Origin: Rhynchopus euleeides
Lineage: Eukaryota > Euglenozoa > Diplonemea > Diplonemida > Diplonemidae
DNA: 64,000 nucleotides
Assembly: GCA_963210315.1 (NCBI GenBank)
Contig: OY723270.1
Coordinates: 1 to 64,000 of the forward strand
Direction: 5' to 3'
Position 1 is the stretch's first letter, and each line of letters opens with the position of its first letter. The notes beneath the pieces were generated by a model that was not told where the DNA came from, searched no databases, and saw nothing but the letters and a program-made list of their open reading frames with translations. Shown here one piece after another: positions 19,776 through 30,599 of the stretch. The translations under genes and the position numbers were made by a program.

Positions 19776-22630
19776 ACCAGGGCGGGGCTTTAACCCGCAG
19801 ACACGACGCCACCCGGGACGCCCTGTTCGCCCTGGCACAGGAGGCGGGCACGAACCCCGAGATGGAGTCTCTGCATCTCCTGCAGGATGGGCAGCGCCCG
19901 GGCGACCTCGTGACTAGGAGGATCTGGCCACGAGTCATTGACATCACCGTCAAGAACCCCGTGGCCGCTTCTTACGTGCAGGCGGCAGCCCGTTTCACGG
20001 GAGCGGCGGCAGCCCAGGGCGAGGCGACGAAGAACCGGCAGTACCGGGACGCGTGTGCGGCGCGAGGCCTCGTGTTCGCCCCCTACGCCATGGAGTTGTT
20101 CGGCGGCCTCGCCCCCTCGGCACACTCCGTCTTCTCGAAGCTCGGGCGCCTTGCGGCGGAGCGGACAGGAGCGAGCCGAGTGCAGCTGACGCAGGAGTAC
20201 GCGTGCAGGGTGAACTCCGCCTTCAACAACACCCTGGGCGCCACCCTGCTCGAGTGCGGGGAGCTTACGAAGGCTTGCCGGTCGCTGGCCCGCGACAGAG
20301 TCGAGGTGGAGGCCGCCCCACCCCTGGACCCCGACCACTTCATCAGGTTCGAGCCGGACCAGGTCGGCCAGGGTGCTGCATTCGAAGACACCGACCCGGA
20401 CGACGCGGAGGGACAAGGCCACCAGGCGGTGCCCCCTCCCTCAGACGAGCCCCTGCGTCCCGCCCAGAAACCCGTAGACCGCGAGCCGCCGACGCCGGAA
20501 GACCTGGTGCGTGAATGGCGGTCTGCCCACAACGGTGTAGGGGTGTCCTTCACCTCGCTGATGGGGGGCTTGGGGAACCTCCTGCCGGCGGTGTTCCAGG
20601 TGCAGCAGCTGGGGGGAGGTGGCGCGGGGGGGGTGCCCACGGATGCGCTGGTGGCCCTCGCGGACGGCTTCGCCTCGTCAGGGACCCCGATGGAGGCAGG
20701 GCCACTCCGCAGACAGGCCGTCGCCCGGGTACGATCCTCCCCCGAACTGTCGGGGCTCCTGGCAGACCCAGCGGCGTGGGCCAGCCGCATGTCCGCTTTC
20801 GAGAGGGAAGACGAAGCGACGTGGGCCGACGACGTGCTCATTCGCGGGGCGGCGTGCGTGCTGCGGAGGCACATCATCGTCTTCCGCGACTACCGCGCGC
20901 CGACAGTGTGCGACCCCGGGTGCAAGCCGATCGCCACCGCGGTCGCCCTCGGGGGAGTAGGCGACCGCTTCCAGGCGCTCACCCTGCCGGCGGACGTGCA
21001 GGAGTTGGTGGGCGGGAGCACGACTGGGCCCCGGCCTACCGTCCGCGCGGGCCCGCGGCTGCGAACTGAGCGGGCGGAGGGGGAGCAGGACGTGACGGAG
21101 TTCTGCCAGTTCTGCGAAGCGGACTTCTCCACGCAGGACACCCACGGCAGGTGTGTACACTGCCTCAGAGCCAGCTGCCCTGACTGTGTCGAGCACGTCA
21201 CGGACCCCTGCCAGTGCGGGCGCACGGAGCCGACGACGGTGGTGCAGGAGGAGGTGATGGATGACGACGAGGACAGCACCGACAGCGAGGACGCCGGTCC
21301 CCCGCCGCCGCCCCCGGGGCCGGCCCCCGAGCCGGCGGACGATGTCCTGACCCGGTGGCTGACCGCGAGGGAGCACGCGCTTCCGGGAGTCACCACCGCG
21401 AAGCAGCAGAGCGTGCTGGAGATGCCGGACGTGCAGGACTTCCGGTTCACCCCCGGGAACTGCTTCTTCGACGCCCTCACGTTCCTCCTCGGCGAGGCCG
21501 GCGCGACTGCAGACGGCCTGCGGCAGTACGTCGTGAAGGCGGTCGGCGACCACGCTGACCTGAGGAGCAGGGCGGAGCCCTCCTACGAGGAGTGGGCGCG
21601 GCAGATGCGCGAGTCCGGCAGCATGAACGTTGCGTCGTGGGCCGACGAGCTGACGCTGCAGGGGGCCGCGCGGGCGACGGGCTCCCCGATCGTCGTGCTC
21701 GCTGATGACACTGCACCGCGGATATACCGCCCCCTGAGGAAGCCGTACGGGCCTGTCGCGGGTGTCAAGTTCAAGGCATCGCACTACAGCCCACTCCACA
21801 TCTCGGAGCAGGTGCGGTCCTTCGTGCTCCGCCTCGCACCGGCCGTACCCCTCGTCTCCACCGGCTGCCGAGGCGCAGAGGCTGGCCTCCACATGGTCCG
21901 AGTAGACGGGGGGACAGCCGAACTGTCGGTGCTGTGTGTCAGATGTGAGCAGCCGTTTGACACCCGAACGCCCCACTGGGAATGCATAGGCTGCAATCGC
22001 CTAGCGTGCACGGGCTGTGTGTCGGACGGAGAGACATGTACCCGTCCGCCGGACCGAGGAGGCGACGGGGCTGCGACGGACGGTAACGCACACACGACCT
22101 CGGGCGGCTCTCCCTCTGCTTCTACAGCACCAGCCCCCTCGTCGAACGCGACCGCTCAGCCCTCCACCTCCTCCACCTCCTCCACCTCCTCCACCGACTC
22201 CACCTCCGACGCGCAGCAGGGCGGCTCCACCAGCGAGAACGCACCAGCCCCCTCAGCGTCGCAGCACACAGGCAAGCGGAAGGCCGACCGTGACGTGTCA
22301 GCCTCTCCCCCGGACAGGAAGCGCAGCGCGACGGCTGCCGACAAAGGCACCCCAGCTGACGACGCCGACGTCCCCAAGACGGTGGCTGAATGGGACGCCC
22401 TGTTCACCCCAGAGCCTGGCTCCCCGGAGGAGGAGTTCAAGTCCGCGAGGCGAGCCCTGCATGCGTGGCGTTGCAAGGTCCGCCTCCAAGACAGAGAGGA
22501 GCAGAGGCTGTACAATAACCTCAACTCGAGGATGTACACCGCAGCGGGCATGCGTCGCGCGACAGCGGGGACAGCGTCCCAGGGATCACGCCGCGCCGCG
22601 CCGCGCGCGACAGGCGCCGCCACCCAGTGA
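19776..22630 (+). pseudogene. Reverse-transcriptase tail fused to tandem OTU / zinc-ribbon protein
   Basis: Continues the gene cut at 18693. The first part (RRHDATRDALFAL, then IDITVKNPVAASYVQ, then a Tyr/Cys segment and ELFGGLAPSAHSVF) is the conserved end of the same reverse-transcriptase family. Numbered from the Met codon at 19862: residues about 220-390 look like an OTU domain that has lost its catalytic Cys (GLGNLLPAV where GNCFFD is expected) but keeps WADDVLIRGAA. A Cys cluster follows (CQFCEADF...CVHCLRASCPDC). A second OTU domain seems intact, with Cys about 535 in PGNCFFDAL, WADELTLQGAA, and His about 641 in ASHYSPL. A second Cys cluster (CVRCEQPF...CIGCNRLACTGC) and Ser/Thr-rich linkers precede a basic C-terminus. 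The 3' part is open for 922 codons, so it could still be expressed from an internal start. Confidence 0.75.
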
Positions 22631-23156
22631 GGGCCAGAGTGGTCGAACCTGCAAGGAGCAGGTCGCCGCTCGACTACGTAGAGTATAGAGTAGAGTTTTG
22701 AGTAGAGGTAGATCCCCCCCCCTAGACCAGATGCCTTTGTGCAGTAGAGCACACACAGGTGCTGTGAATACCCCCTTCTCCGTCCCCCCCCCCCCTCCCC
22801 CCCCAACTCCCCCTCGCGGCAGGCACGGTCGGCCCGACGAGTCAGTTCAGTGTTGTCCCTCAACGAGACCCCCTGTCCCCGGCCCTGTGAGCACCACAGC
22901 ACCAGGGAATAGGCATCCCAACTCACAGGACCCACCGCCGTCACTGCATGCCCCTCTGCCCCGCGTTTCGTTACCTTCTCTGCCAGGTCACGGGTCCCCC
23001 CTCCAGGTGCCCTCCCGCCTCATCCCTTTTTACCCCCGTCGTTGCCCGTTTTGGCGCCCCCGATAGGCGGACCCAGGGAGCCTCGTCAAAGTGCCATCCC
23101 TACAGGAGATCGCCCTGGTTTTGGCCCCCATGAGCACCATGGCACCAGTAATCCAG
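22631..23156. other. Non-coding spacer
   Basis: AT/GC-mixed sequence after the OTU gene with C-runs near 22785-22805. No supported gene. Confidence 0.5.
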
Positions 23157-23488
23157 GAAATTTGGCTCCCTGGATCCACCGTCACTGCTATTCTTGTCCT
23201 TCTGCATTACCTTTCACGCTTATTTGCCTTCGGACTGGGTCATGGGATGGAAGAGGGCGGTCGGGGTCTGGGGAAGTGAGGATGTGTGTCAAGACCTTGT
23301 CTCGTTGTGCCTGGGAGGTTTGGTGGTGGATGGGATGAGACACAGGCCATTGTGCCCAGAGAGCGCATGAGAGAGAGGGATTTGAGGCCCCCCGCCCCCA
23401 GGTTCCCTGCCCACCTGGACGGACCCAAGTGCCTCACACCGGTTCTCTCCCCACCCGGTGGTCCACCTGACGGGCAAGTGTAAAAAAA
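23157..23488 (+). mobile_element. 330-bp SINE-like element, copy 2
   Basis: Reverse complement of 14131-14458, ending GGGCAAGTGTAAAAAAA. With that copy it forms inverted repeats enclosing the 8.7-kb block that holds both OTU genes and copies 3 and 4 of the 1.1-kb family. The pair may only be two independent insertions. Confidence 0.75.
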
Positions 23489-23508
23489 TGCGGGTTTGCG
23501 GGTTTGCA
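23489..23508 (+). repeat. Short octamer run
   Basis: TGCGGGTTTGCGGGTTTGCA: about two and a half units of the left-edge satellite directly after the A-tract of the SINE-like element. Confidence 0.8.
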
Positions 23509-24136
23509 GGACACACCCTGCCTGGGACAGGTAACCCGTTCAAACAACAAACACCCAATGCACTGAACACTTGAGTGGGGGGCTTTGCCCCACTGAGGAT
23601 GATAGAAGATGGGGGCCTTCTTCGCTCTGTGCCACTGTGTGTCAAACTGTGTCACTTTGCAGCCAGTTTTGTGAGGCGCTTCGCCTTTCCTCACTCTTCT
23701 GCAGTTCTGAGCGAAGACCCCGAGGACAACGAGCGGGGTGGGGAACGTCACGACTTGCATGTCCTGACTGAGACAGCATTGGAAATGACGAAGTGGGAGA
23801 TAGTGGAGAACACACTCCTTATGCGGGTATGTGCCAGGCACACCTGTGTGTCACGTCATGTGCTGCTCTTTGTCCTCTTTGCTCTGCGGTCAATCCACGT
23901 TCTGTAATTCGGACACACAAGGTAGCAGGTGCTGAAGTGTGTCAGGAGTGTTGATGCAGAAGGGTGTGATGTGGTGCTGAAGAAGATTCCGTGCCATGAA
24001 CAGGAAGACCCCTTCGTGCATCACCACGCCACCCCACTCCACCCAACACACAACACACAGCAGCAGTGCAGAAGACACCAACAGCAAGCACTTTGTGCGC
24101 TTGACGCGATGCGATACACAATCTCCTGCTGCTCGT
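23509..24136. other. Spacer, no gene recognised
   Basis: Unique sequence with a small hairpin around GTGGGGGGCTTTGCCCCAC (about 23575-23593). There is a weak inverted pair at about 23612 and 23707 containing TTCGCT and AGCGAAGACCCC, possibly a degenerate relative of the GGGGTCTTCGC MITEs. No gene. Confidence 0.4.
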
Positions 24137-25105
24137 TCACACAACCACAGGCGCGGACGTTGCAGGTGCAGGTGTTATCGAGGATTCGAACTCGTATGCA
24201 GCAGACCGACCTCCCGCATAGTAACCGGCGACAAACAAATTGTTCGTGTTGTAGAATGTCCCAGCGTAGGTGAGCGAGCGGGGTTCCAGTTCGTCGATTG
24301 CCGCCAGCTGTGCTCCGGTGCTGACCTTGTAAATCATTGACTGGCCATCTCCTAGGAATAGAATCGCCGACGAGTCGAAGTTGAACGAGAGAGAGTGGAA
24401 GGTATGACGAGTGGTGACCCGTGAACCATGGCTAATGTTCAGGTGTGTGGAGTAGTCGCTCAGTTTGATGATGGATACTCACACCAGTACTTCCTGAGAT
24501 GTACGCAGCATACACCCCGTCTGGTGACACTGCGACGTCGTTCACAGTGACTGTGAGTGGTATGGTGTGGAGTGTATTCCCATTGCTGACATCCCACACA
24601 ATCAAACCCTTTGCACCGCTGATGAGCTTCGTACCGTCAGTGTTGTATTTCAGACCATAAACACCAGAAGAGTGACCCCCAGTCAGAGCCCGCACCTCTG
24701 ACCCATCTGCAGCGTTCCAGATGTAGACACTCCCGTCGATATGCCCAGAAGCAACATATGCCCCGTCTGGCGAGTAGGCAACACTCCAGCAGCTGCCTTT
24801 CGTTGCATCAATCCAGAGCTGGGCCCCGGTGCTCACAGTGACGACAGCAACCCCTCCGCCCCTCGCAGCCACTGCCAAACTTGATGAGTCAGGGGAGAAG
24901 ACAGCTTCCTCTGCCTCGTTGTAGGAGGGTACTGAGTGTGTAGCCCCTGTGCTGATGGTGTACACAGATAGGCCCGATTCCCCAGCGGAAACCGCGAGCA
25001 GCGTGTCGTCATGTGAAACTGCGAGGCATCTGACGGAGTACGATAGACCACTGACAATGGTCGCAGTGCACTCGGAGCCCACACTGCTAGGGCATGATGA
25101 ACTGC
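24137..25105 (-). pseudogene. Truncated tandem duplicate of the propeller surface protein
   Basis: Closely matches residues 18-330 of the gene at 25087-27084 and lies directly downstream of it. It has no signal peptide: the duplication boundary falls in GTTCATCATGCCC near 25092-25105, so the intact gene runs straight into it. An 8-bp net deletion near 24480-24500 breaks the frame. The frame before the break covers several propeller blades; after it the C-terminal propeller piece resumes at 24337-24137 and stops at the start of the Pro/Thr stalk. Stalk, membrane segment and tail are missing. Confidence 0.85.
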
Positions 25106-27084
25106 GAGGTGGGTGCGGGCGACCGTGCTGTCCGATTCGCGTGGCTCGAGAGTTCAGTGCGCGAGGTGGTGTGGGTCGCGCCACCCGTCACCGCCACCCC
25201 TAAGGTCTCCGGAGGCACTGTCACAAGCTCCTCCTCCTCCTCCGGCCACACCTGGGCACCCAGCGCCCGGGTCTCAAGAAGCGCAGTCCCGCCATCTCCC
25301 CCGGACCCCGCATCGTCGTCATCCCTGTCCCCAGCGAAGGGCCCCAACCGCAGGCACCTCAGCAGGAAGACGGTGGCTGCGAACAGCAGCATAATGCAGG
25401 AGGGCACACCCAGCCCCAGCAGTACCCCCTTGTCCACCTCTGCCTCCTCCGCCTGGGGCTGCGGCGTGTCCGCCATGCCGACCGGAGCGGGGCTCGGGGG
25501 CAGGGCGGTGGGTCCCGTCGTCGGGGGGGGCGGGGCTGTGTCGGGGCCAGGCGATGGCGTGACGGGCGGAGGGGTCGGGCGGCCGGGTGCAGGTTCGCCT
25601 GTCGGCGTGGACCCCTCCGGGTGTGGCGTGGTTGGCACTTGAGTGCCAATGGGTGGTGTGGTAGGCGGTGCGGGGGTCACAGAGGGCACAGAAGTTGTGG
25701 GAGGCGCAGTGGGTGGCGCAGGAGACGTGTCCGGGGGAGACACGGTGGGCGGCGTGGTGGGCGGTACGATGGGCGGCGTGGTGGCTGGTGTGGTGGGCGG
25801 TGCAGGGGTCTCTGGAGATGACGTTGCGGGAGGCGCGGTGGGCGTTGGGGTGGGAGCCACTGTCTCCGGCTGCGGGAGGGCGGTGGGGCTCGGGGGCGCG
25901 GACGTTGCAGGTGCAGGTGTGTCAGGTGCGGGCGTTGGAGGAAAGGGTGTTGCAGGGGCGGGTGTCGCAGGGGCAGGTGTTTGAGGTGCAGGTGTTGCAG
26001 GTGCTGGGGTTGCAGGCGCAGGTGTTGCAGGTGCGGGCGTTGGAGAAAAGGGTGTTGCAGGCGCGGACGTTGCAGGTGCAGGTGTTGTAGGTGCAGGTGT
26101 TATCGAGGATTCGAACTCGTATACCGCAGACCTCATATATGATATATAGTAACCCGCGACAAACAAATCGTTCGTGTTGTAGAATGTCCCAGCGTAGTTG
26201 AGCGAGCCAGCTCCCACTGTGTCGATCGACGCCAGCTGTGCTCCGGTGCTGACCTTGTAAATCACTGACTGGCCTTCTTCTAGGAAAAATAGAATCGCCG
26301 ACGAGTCGAAGTTGAACGAGAGAGAGAGGAAGGTATGACGAGAGGTGACATTTGAACCATGGCTAATGTTCAGGTGTGTGGAGTAGTCGCTCAGTTTGAT
26401 GATCCACACATTGATACTCACAACTTTACTTCCTGAGATGTACGCAGCATACACCCCGTCTGGTGACACTGCGACGTCGTTCACAGTGACTGTGAGTGGT
26501 ATGGTGTGGAGTGTATTCCCATTGCTGACATCCCACACAATCAAACCCTGTGCACCGCTGATGAGCTTCGTACCGTCAGTGCTGTATTGGAGACCATAAA
26601 CACCAGAAGAGTGACCCCCAGTCAGAGCCCGCACCTCTGACCCATCTGCAGCGTTCCAGATGTGGATCCTCCCGTCAAAATGCCCAGAAGCAACATATGC
26701 CCCGTCTGGCGAGTAGGCAACACTCCAGCACTCGCCTTTCGTTGCATCAATCCAGAGCTGGGCCCCGGTGCTCACAGTGACGACAGCAACCCCTTCGTTC
26801 CTCGCAGCCACTGCCACGCTTGATGAGTCAGGGGAGAAGACAGCTTTGTGTACGGATTTGTAGTAGGGTACTGAGTGTGTAGCCCCTGTGCTGATGGTGT
26901 ACACAGATAGGCCCGATTCCCCAGCGGAAACCGCGAGCAGCGTGTCATTATGCGAAACTGCGAGGCATCTGACGGAGTATGATAGCCCACTGACAATGGT
27001 CACAGTGCACTCGGAGCCCACATTGCTGGGGCATGATGAACGTGCAGCGAAGCACAGCGACAGCAGCACCGCTGAAGCTGCCAT
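25087..27084 (-). CDS. WD40-type beta-propeller type I membrane protein
   Basis: 665 residues in one frame, with the ATG at 27082-27084. Residues 1-17 (MAASAVLLSLCFAA...) form a signal peptide. Residues about 25-325 carry WD40/YVTN-like blades: LAVSHNDTLLAVSAGESGLSV, SVAYSPDGAYVASGHFDGRI with HIWN, VYGLQYSTDGTKLISG with LIVWD, and VNDVAVSPDGVYAAYISG. Residues 327-550 are a Pro/Thr/Ala stalk with tandem TPAPATPAPA-type repeats, probably O-glycosylated. A hydrophobic segment at about 552-575 (GVLLGLGVPSCIMLLFAATV) is followed by Arg and a 90-residue acidic cytoplasmic tail. The arrangement predicts an outward-facing propeller on a mucin-like stalk. Most WD40 proteins are cytosolic, so this topology is unusual. 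Ligand and role are unknown. The last residues overlap the start of the truncated duplicate. Confidence 0.88.
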   Translation of the reverse strand: MAASAVLLSLCFAARSSCPSNVGSECTVTIVSGLSYSVRCLAVSHNDTLLAVSAGESGLSVYTISTGATHSVPYYKSVHKAVFSPDSSSVAVAARNEGVAVVTVSTGAQLWIDATKGECWSVAYSPDGAYVASGHFDGRIHIWNAADGSEVRALTGGHSSGVYGLQYSTDGTKLISGAQGLIVWDVSNGNTLHTIPLTVTVNDVAVSPDGVYAAYISGSKVVSINVWIIKLSDYSTHLNISHGSNVTSRHTFLSLSFNFDSSAILFFLEEGQSVIYKVSTGAQLASIDTVGAGSLNYAGTFYNTNDLFVAGYYISYMRSAVYEFESSITPAPTTPAPATSAPATPFSPTPAPATPAPATPAPATPAPQTPAPATPAPATPFPPTPAPDTPAPATSAPPSPTALPQPETVAPTPTPTAPPATSSPETPAPPTTPATTPPIVPPTTPPTVSPPDTSPAPPTAPPTTSVPSVTPAPPTTPPIGTQVPTTPHPEGSTPTGEPAPGRPTPPPVTPSPGPDTAPPPPTTGPTALPPSPAPVGMADTPQPQAEEAEVDKGVLLGLGVPSCIMLLFAATVFLLRCLRLGPFAGDRDDDDAGSGGDGGTALLETRALGAQVWPEEEEELVTVPPETLGVAVTGGATHTTSRTELSSHANRTARSPAPTSQFIMP

Positions 27085-27536
27085 GGCCTTGGTGTGTGCA
27101 GGTGTGTGTTGTATCTGCTGGGTGGTGGTGTCAGGCCAGGTGCACGGTACACTAGTAACCCGACTAACCTCGAAGCACTGAACAAGGCTCCTCAGCGCAC
27201 CATGCAGGCATGGTGCAGGCTGGCGTGCTCCAGATTAAATCACACAACACGAGGGAGCTCAACACATCGAGCAGGTGGATGCTGCGTGCTGGGGAAGGTG
27301 ATGTGCAATATCCCCCTGCTCGTGGTGGGATCCCCACTGTCTACACACACAGGCAGAGGGGGAGAGAGGGTCACACAAGTGGGGTTTTTAAAAATGTCAG
27401 GCCAGGCCGCCAACCTCCCCGGGGTCTCCCCTGGTAACGGCACCACCTGTCAAGGTGCCGGCCAATCGCCGCAGACGGCCTCCCCACCCCCCCTCTACAA
27501 CATCACGCTTTCACGCGCTTTTCCCGCCTCGGGCCA
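27085..27536. other. Upstream region of propeller gene / spacer
   Basis: No gene seen. The minus strand immediately upstream of the propeller start contains pyrimidine-rich stretches with AG dinucleotides that could serve as splice acceptors, but none stands out. Confidence 0.4.
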
Positions 27537-28825
27537 GTGCCAGACGGGTTCCGGAGGCTGCAGCTGGACAGCCTCCTCCAGCTGATGGGCTGGTCGGCGG
27601 AGGTAGGTCCCCTTCGCAAGGGGGGGGTCTACACCCTCCACGCCGCTGAGCCCCCCGCCTCCGCTGTGGTCGACGTGAAGACGGCCAGCAGCTGCGCATC
27701 GTCGATGTGCTGGTGGAGGCGGCGGAGCTGGAGAAGAAGAAGGAGGCGGACGCCAAGCAGCGCGAGGAGCGCAACCTGCTGGGCCGCCTGGCGAGGCTCC
27801 GGGACGGCCTCGCCAAGGACACCGCCGCACTGCAGGCGGGTAAACCGGGCGGCAAGCAGGGCGCCGGCAGGGGCGGGGGTGCCAGAGCCGGGGGGGCGAT
27901 CGCCATGCGGATCCTGGCGAAGCGCCAGGAGATCGCCGCGGCGGAGGAGCAGCTGGCGGCGCTGCGCCCGAAGGCCACCCTGCGCCAGCCCGAGGTGGAC
28001 GACGAGATGGACGCCGGGCCGAAAACCCCTCTAGCGGAGGGGTCTGGCGCTGTGGGAGGTCCCGTGGACCTCCGGCAGCTCGCGGAGGCGTGCGCGGAGT
28101 CGGCGGCGACGAGGGTGGAGGAGCGCCTCCGTGCGTGGGAGGAAGAGCGCCGCAGCCAGCAGCCCCCGCCCGCACCTGAGCAGCCGCATGGTGTACAGGA
28201 CGCCGTGTCCGCCCTGATGGCCGGTGTCAAAGATTTGGCGCGGGAAGTGGGGGCCATGCGCCTCCAGCAGCAGGAGGCGCACGCTGCCCTGGAGCGCCAG
28301 GTAACGGGTGAGGTTGCGGGGCTTCGGCAGGAGGTTGAGGGGGAGGTCGCGGCGCAGGCCCAGCGCCAGCGGCAGACGGACGAGGAGGTGGCGGCGATCG
28401 CGCGCGGGAACGCAGACCTGCAGCAGCAGGTGGAGGAGGCGGGGCGTGCGACGCGCGAGTGCACGGACGGCGTGGATAAGATCCACGCCAACCTCGCGGC
28501 AGCGGGCGCCATGATGGGTGCAGAGGTGCGGGCGCTGCGGGAAGGCGGCTCGACGATGTACGCCAAGCTGTCAGAGAGAATCGACGGCCTGGAGGAGAGC
28601 CTCAGAGGGTTGTGGAAGGAATGCCGCCCATCCAGCCCGGACCCGGAGGGGGCGCGCCAGGAGGCGAAGGCGGCGGATCATCGGCGGCAGCGCTGTGACC
28701 CCAGGGCCGGTTCCCCCCGCCCCCAACGCCAGTCCACCCTCGACGAGTTTCGAAACCGTCGGGGGGGCAGCGAGGGCAGCGCTGAGGGGAAGGGGCGAAA
28801 CAGGGACAGGCGCAGGTACAAGTGA
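27537..28825 (+). pseudogene. Coiled-coil ORF1-like protein of a non-LTR retrotransposon (frameshifted)
   Basis: Two frames make up the protein. The first (from about 27537) reads GFRRLQLDSLLQLMGWSAEV and KGGVYTLHAAEP. Coding then moves to another frame around 27640-27700, which stays open to 28825. That frame is a long Ala/Glu/Arg-rich coiled coil (heptads such as EAAELEKKKEADAKQREE, later LRQEVEGEVAAQAQRQRQTD and LSERIDGLEESLRGLW) with a basic tail (NRRGGSEGSAEGKGRNRDRR). Coiled-coil, basic ORF1 proteins are common nucleic-acid chaperones of LINEs. Its place just upstream of OTU, endonuclease and RNase H pieces supports that role; no RNA-binding domain is identified. The frameshift suggests decay, though a programmed shift cannot be excluded. 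Confidence 0.6.
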
Positions 28826-28865
28826 TCAACCCTGTGCCCCACTCCCCCCCCCCTGTAGATGTGTT

Positions 28866-29510
28866 AGATTAGATAATAGATACCGAACCTGCTGGGGCGC
28901 AGGAGAGCGCCACCTTCGCGGGGGGGGACAGGAGTACTCCCCTTCCACGATCCAGCAAGACGAAATGTGGCTGGACCAGGCAGCACGGTCCCTGCTTGCC
29001 ATCCGGCGACGGGTCCAGAAGGACGGCAACTGCCAGTACGCGGGGCTGGCGTCGCAGTGCCGAGGATGGACTGCGCCGGCACTGCGCCAGGCGGTGGTTG
29101 AGGCCCTACTGCTGGACGACGCACGCAGGACAGCCTACGCACCGGACATGGATGACCCCAACGCGCCACCTACCTATGATGTCTACGTGAAGGGGCAGGC
29201 ACGGGACGGGGTGTACGGCGATGGGTGCACCCTCCGGGTAGCAGCGCAAGTCCTGGGCGCGCAGGTGTGGGTGTCTGGGGACGTCGGACAAGTCCCAGCT
29301 GAGGCGTGTGGGGGGCGGTGAGCGGGTGCTCAGCCTCACGTGGAGGCCATTTCACGACGACGTTCTCCAACTCCCCCTGGAGCTGACACGGGAGTTGGCG
29401 CGGGCCAACGCTGAGTGCTGGAGCATCCCCGAGACAGCCCCGCAGGCGCGGCCAGCCGGGGGAAGCCCTGCCCCCGCGCCCTCGCCCCCGTCCGAGGCGA
29501 CATTAGTTGG
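28866..29510 (+). pseudogene. OTU cysteine-protease domain (frameshifted)
   Basis: Reads RRVQKDGNCQYAGLASQ (Cys in the DGNC motif), VVEALLLDDARR, then GVYGDGCTLRVAAQVLGAQVWV, a standard OTU core. The frame ends at 29321 in a G-run (about 29308-29318) and continues in another frame as RVLSLTWRPFHDDVLQLP, which supplies the expected C-terminal His (FHDD). The split therefore looks like an indel in the homopolymer. This OTU is of the short LINE-type form and differs from the two larger OTU proteins at 16-22 kb. It sits between the ORF1-like protein and the endonuclease remnant. Confidence 0.72.
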
Positions 29511-30103
29511 GTTTGAACCGAACGAGGTCCGACCCCGGCCCGTCGGCCACAGGTCCGAGCTAGCCTGTCGAGCAGGCTATCCAGCGTCCGTCCGGCATGC
29601 GTGTGTGGGGGTGGGGAAGGGAAAAGACACACGGGACACACACCGGTGTTAGATTTAAAAATGGAAGCTAGAAGGGCACACACCACAGGACGGCAGGGGG
29701 CTGATGGCAGCCCCCTACCCGCCCCCTCAGACGGAGTGAAGAAGTGTAGCTAAGCTACTAGCAAACGAATGCCCGAAGGCCTCTCAAGCAGTGTGACTGG
29801 CAATTGCCTCGTAACCTGCGAGCCGACGAGCGCCAGCTGTTGCGTGCACCACGGGTAAAAGGGAAATCACAAACACCACAACATCAATAACGCTCAAAGC
29901 TGCGAAAAAGGGCCCCCCGCTGTATTGAAATAGGGCACGCAGCGGAAAAATGAACGGATCTTCGCCGGTCTCTACCCTCACCGTTACCGGGGTTCGCCAC
30001 GTGGAGGCGCCCGTTCAAAAGGTTCACCCCTCCCCGTCCGAGGCGACAGAGGCGGCGGAGGCGCCGCGCAGGCCGCGTAAATCGACTGCGATGCGCCGGG
30101 AGC

Positions 30104-30225
30104 GAGGAGTCATACGGGTAGCGTCGGTAAATGTGACATCGCTGCACACCAACTGCAGGGAAGTGACTGACCTGAAAGCCGACGTGGTCGACGTGCAGCC
30201 TCCCTCTCTGCGTCAACGGAACCCG
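30104..30225 (+). pseudogene. N-terminus of AP-type endonuclease (remnant)
   Basis: About 40 codons reading RGVIRVASVNVTSLHTN and LKADVVDVQ, the typical first strand and Asn motif of the exonuclease-endonuclease-phosphatase domain found at the start of LINE ORF2. The QE expected next is changed and the similarity stops, so nearly all of the endonuclease and the whole reverse transcriptase are gone. The preceding 29640-30100 holds no recognisable domain. Confidence 0.55.
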
Positions 30226-30599
30226 CAAACATCTCCTCCAACGCTTCCGTTTTCAGCTTGAGAACTGTCCCGCCTTCCGGAACACCGACGACACAGCTGT
30301 GCCCGGTCCCGGCATGCTTCACCGACACATCCATATTCCGGCTCCCCAGTGCACCTGCGTGGGGTGGGTTAAGGAGGTGAGGTGTGTCGGGTGAGAAGGT
30401 CCCAGTTGCTCGATTTGTCACAAAACCACACGACATCACACCCAGTGATGGTCGGGTCACACCAAGGAGGAGGAGCGGGTGCGGAAGTGTGCTGGGCCCT
30501 GTGCACCCCCAGCACACTGGCGCCTCCCGCCCGCTTCGACCCGGGCGCAGGCTTGACCCACCGTGGCCACGGGGGCGAGCACACGGTGAGCCTGATCGA

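Noticed and set aside
14110-23488. A 9.3-kb composite transposon bounded by the inverted 330-bp repeats
   Set aside because: Those repeats have A-tails typical of independent retroposons, and no duplication flanks the whole block.
24180-24205. tRNA T-arm-like GGATTCGAACTCG (also at 26105)
   Set aside because: It lies inside the propeller coding sequence (YEFESS) in both the gene and its duplicate; coincidence.
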